NCBI GenBank assembly: GCA_018340375.1
Contig: JAFFJZ010000001.1
Location: forward strand, 64,968,001-65,032,000
DNA: 64,000 bases
Source of the DNA: Gonatopus flavifemur
Lineage: Eukaryota; Arthropoda; Insecta; Hymenoptera; Dryinidae
Reading direction: 5' to 3'
Part shown: positions 60,473 through 64,000 of the stretch, one piece after another
Layout of the letters: every line of letters starts with the position of its first letter
Position numbering within the stretch: the stretch's first letter is position 1
Notes under the pieces: model-generated
The model's database searches: none
What the model saw: the letters and a program-made list of their open reading frames with translations, nothing else
Told to the model about the DNA's origin: nothing
Translations under genes and position numbers: made by a program

Positions 60473-61393
60473 AATTTTTACAATTCAGTTGAATTTTCCT
60501 GTAAACTTGATATCACGAAACATCATTTGAATGCACAAAAAATTCATGTCAAATTAATTACCTGATGTGAAATTAAAAGCGAAATATAGTACACCACGTT
60601 GCTGTACAGTTGAGATTCTGTTTCTATATAAAATCGAATACTGCACGTTACTTTTGGTTTCGAATTGCGTCGATGATTTTCTCAATGCCTTTTACTAATT
60701 TTTATTCGGAAGATATTATTTCCATTGCTGAATTCTATTACAGTCACTGTCACGAATACATAAAATCATCCGAGTTGCGGGGTTTAAATAGTAAACGATA
60801 GAGAAAACTCTGATGCAATACAGTGACAAAAATTACTATGGAATGATTGATTCAGACTGTAAATGGAAATTTGTCGTGTCATTAAAGATAGGTTAGGTTT
60901 CTTAGAATTTAGGCAATAATGGTTGATTTACAACGGATTGTTTACAATAATTGCTCACTCTCCGAGCAGAGCAACTGCAATTTTCTACCAATCCAAAAAT
61001 TGGGAAAAAAATTTTGAATTGGTTGAAAATTGCTTTTCCGATGCTCGCAGGGAGCAACCTTGCCAGAGAAAGTCGCCCAAACTTCGATCATTGATGAATT
61101 CTTATGAAATCGAAAACACGATTGGTCGGTTATACGAGAAATAACCAACCATCGGGGTCGAGTAACCTTGTCTGGCAATGCTCAATGGGTGCCATCACAC
61201 CATGTCGACGACGTCGTAGTTGGACGTAGTATAGTCAGTGTTACGTTTTCTTATGAAACACAATCAGTTTAGTTCAGTTTAGTTTACCATCAAGATCGCG
61301 ACCAACTTCATGGCGGGGTAAATTGAAAAACATAGTTAACGTTTGCCAAGTTACAAATTTTCCAGATTTGTCGTTGAAAATATTATGAAAGCG
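60473..61393. promoter_or_regulatory. Shared head-to-head promoter interval of Zfand2 and Ddb1
   Basis: Divergent start codons are 921 bp apart. The Zfand2-side part contains a probable untranslated exon and intron. The palindrome-like GTCGACGACGTCG lies at about 61202. Repeated CAGTTTAG(T) words occur at 61264-61283 near the expected Ddb1 transcription start. No TATA box recognised. Called from arrangement only. Confidence 0.45.
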
Positions 61394-64000
61394 ATGTCTC
61401 ATCATTACGTAGTGACGGCTCATAAACCCACGGCTGTCACTGCTTGTGTGACCGGTACGTTATCACAGCATACTTTTCATTGAAAAACAATTACGTTTTT
61501 CCGTTACAAACCATTTTTTTCTTCTCCTTCGTAGGTAATTTTACATCTCCCACGGATTTAAACTTGATATTAGCGAAAAATATTAGATTAGAAATATATT
61601 TAGTTACTCCTGAAGGATTGAGGCCTCTCAAAGAAGTTGGGATTTACGGAAAAATAGCTGTGGTTAAATTTTTCAGACCGCCGGTGAGGTTATCTTCATT
61701 TCACGTATCGTTTATTATTATTATCATCATCATCATTCATACGATTCATAACGTTCAAATTGTTTTATAGCACGAAAAGAAAGATCTTCTCTTTCTATTA
61801 ACGACACGTTACAATGCTATGATTTTGGAATGTATCGGAGAAGGCGAGGACATAGAAATTATAACAAAAGCGCATGGAAATGTCGCCGATCGTATCGGAA
61901 AAGCCTCGGAGACTGGTATCAAGGCCGTCATAGATCCAAAAGCTCGAGTCATAGGTCTGAGATTATACGACGGATTGTTCAAGATAATACCATTGGACAA
62001 GGATAATCCAGAACTGAAAGCATCTTCCATTCGTATGGACGAACAACAAGTTCAGGATGTAAATTTCCTACACGGTTGTGCCAATCCCACTCTCATTCTG
62101 ATTCATCAAGATATTAACGGCAGACACGTGAAAACTCATGAAATTTCTTTGCGGGACAAAGAGTTTGTTAAAGCGCCGTGGCGTCAGGACAACGTCGAGC
62201 GAGAAGCAATGATGGTTATTCCGGTGCCATCTCCCATATGCGGCGCCATTATAGTAGGACAGGAAAGTATTTTATATCACGACGGCACAACGTATGTCGC
62301 CGTCGTACCCCCTATTATCAAACAAAGTACCATCACTTGTTACGCCAAGGTCGACAATCAAGGACTCAGATATTTGCTTGGAGATATGGGTGGACATTTA
62401 TTTATGTTATTTTTGGAGCAAGAGAAAAGACTCGACGGTTCCATGGGAGTAAAAGATTTGAAAGTAGAATTGCTAGGGGAAGTTAGTATTCCAGAATGTA
62501 TAACTTACTTGGATAACGGAGTGATATTCATCGGAAGCCGTTTAGGCGATTCACAACTTATCAAATTAATTACCAAAGCCGACGAGAATGGCTCTTATTG
62601 CGTGCCGATGGAAATCTTCACCAATCTGTCGCCTATCATCGATATGGCGGTGGTGGATCTCGAAAGACAAGGCCAAGGACAAATGGTCACGTGCTCGGGA
62701 GCTTACAAAGAAGGCTCTCTCAGGATTATTAGAAACGGTATCGGTATTCAAGAACACGCCAGCATCGATTTACCTGGTATCAAAGGAATGTGGGCTCTAA
62801 AGGTTGGGGGAGGGAATTTCGATAATACCTTAGTTTTGTCATTCGTCGGACAAACTAGAATATTGACTTTGAATGGCGAAGAGGTCGAGGAAACCGATAT
62901 CCCAGGTTTTGTGGCGGACGAACAAACTTTTCACACCGGAAACGTCACGAATGATTTGTTCATTCAAATAACTCCTTCATCGGCGAGACTGATATCGCAC
63001 GAAACCAAAACCGTTGTTTCCGAATGGGAACCGGAAAACAAAAGAACTATAAGTGTCGTCGCGTGCAACGGTATCCAAATACTATGCGCTACCGGCAATG
63101 ATTTATTTTACATGGAAATAGTTGATAATCAAATAGTACCTAAAGGATTCACGACTCTACAGCACGAGGTAGCCTGTTTGGATATTTCTCCGCTCGATGG
63201 GGGTAACGAAACTCGAATCGCGGCTGTTGGATTGTGGACCGACATTTCCGTTCGTATTCTCACGTTACCCGCGTTGGAGGAAATCAACAAAGAACTGTTG
63301 GGAGGTGAAATCATACCCAGGTCTATCTTAATGACTTGTTTCGAAGGAAACACGTACTTATTATGCGCTCTCGGAGACGGTAGCATGTATTACTTTACTT
63401 TACATAAACAAACCGGCATGCTATCCGATAAGAAAAAAGTTACCCTTGGCACACAACCAACAGTTTTACGAACATTCAGATCCCTATCCACGACAAACGT
63501 TTTTGCCTGTTCGGACCGACCTACCGTCATTTATTCTTCAAATCATAAGCTTGTATTCAGTAACGTTAATCTAAAAGAAGTTAATCATATGTGTTCTTTG
63601 AATGCCGAATCTTATCCTGATAGTTTAGCGTTAGCAACGGACAGTACCGTCACCATTGGAACGATCGATGAAATTCAAAAGCTCCACATACGTACGGTAC
63701 CTCTCGGCGAATCCCCAAAGAGAATCGCTTATCAGGAGAGTTCTCAAACGTTTGGAGTGATAACATTGAGAATCGATGTACAGGAAAGCAGCGGTGTAAG
63801 TATCGTCAGACAATCCGCCTCCACCCAAGCGGTTTCTACCTCGAGTAGCAGTCATATAGCGTCGCACAATAAACCAACCGGGCACACGGCCAGTGATATC
63901 GGACAAGAAATTGAAGTACACAATCTTTTGATCATCGATCAACATACCTTCGAAGTTTTACACGCCCACACTTTAATGCCCTCGGAATACGCTCTCTCTT
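61394..64000 (+). CDS. Ddb1: DNA damage-binding protein 1, 5' portion, runs off the window
   Basis: DDB1 is the three-propeller adaptor of CUL4 ubiquitin ligases and part of the UV-damage recognition complex (Drosophila piccolo). Exons are 61394-61454, 61535-61683 and one very long exon from 61771 past the right edge. The phases agree (1, 0), and about 813 of roughly 1,140 residues are inside. The start [20 protein letters not shown] is preferred over an in-frame ATG three codons upstream because family members begin at this point. Diagnostic stretches are [129 protein letters not shown] and [18 protein letters not shown]. The frame is open to base 64000. Divergent from Zfand2. Exact boundaries of the propellers were not assigned. 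Confidence 0.96.

Noticed and set aside
61385..61393. In-frame ATG three codons before the chosen Ddb1 start
   Set aside because: Family proteins begin with M-S-x-x-Y-V-V-T-A, which matches the second ATG.
62178..62486. Arg-rich plus-strand open frame
   Set aside because: Out-of-frame shadow of the long Ddb1 exon.

Overview
This window is AT-rich eukaryotic DNA with short GT-AG introns, long non-coding stretches and dense inverted-repeat transposons. All recognisable proteins have insect-type architecture (Ptp69D-type receptor phosphatase, rhomboid, CLP1, BAP60, ETF-alpha, RTRAF, ZFAND2, DDB1), so the source is an insect. Overall resemblance suggests Hymenoptera, but that is from memory of the families and was not tested by search.

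Layout. 1-18.6 kb has no confident host coding exon. It holds a P-element-like relic with a broken THAP zinc finger (7.76-8.85 kb), a tRNA-like relic, a mariner transposase remnant, and a stack of inverted-repeat elements at 13.7-18.4 kb. The last two coding exons of a rhomboid intramembrane protease lie at 18.65-21.14 kb (+), followed by a long AT-rich tail. Clp1 (RNA 5'-kinase) is at 26.6-28.1 kb (-). From 28.4 to 32.7 kb is a remarkable pile of palindromic elements inserted into one another, several with intact target-site duplications. Ptp69D occupies 33.1-42.9 kb (+, 11 coding exons). 43-50 kb is non-coding with further inverted-repeat elements.

50.3-64 kb is a compact block of housekeeping genes: Bap60 (+) converging on Etfa (-); Etfa head-to-head with RTRAF (+) across about 590 bp; RTRAF converging on Zfand2 (-); Zfand2 head-to-head with Ddb1 (+), which runs off the right edge. 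No operon-like relation is implied. The genes serve separate processes: EGF-ligand processing, RNA 3'-end and tRNA processing, axon-guidance phosphatase signalling, SWI/SNF chromatin remodelling, mitochondrial beta-oxidation electron transfer, tRNA ligation, proteasome/ubiquitin handling and CUL4 ubiquitin ligase.

The most unusual content is the repeat landscape. The 28.4-32.7 kb segment between the divergently transcribed Clp1 and Ptp69D is an archaeological stack of foldback elements. Duplicated target sites allow part of the order of insertion to be read directly, and the arms could form very long hairpins if transcribed. Exon coordinates were set by hand from splice consensus and reading-frame continuity.
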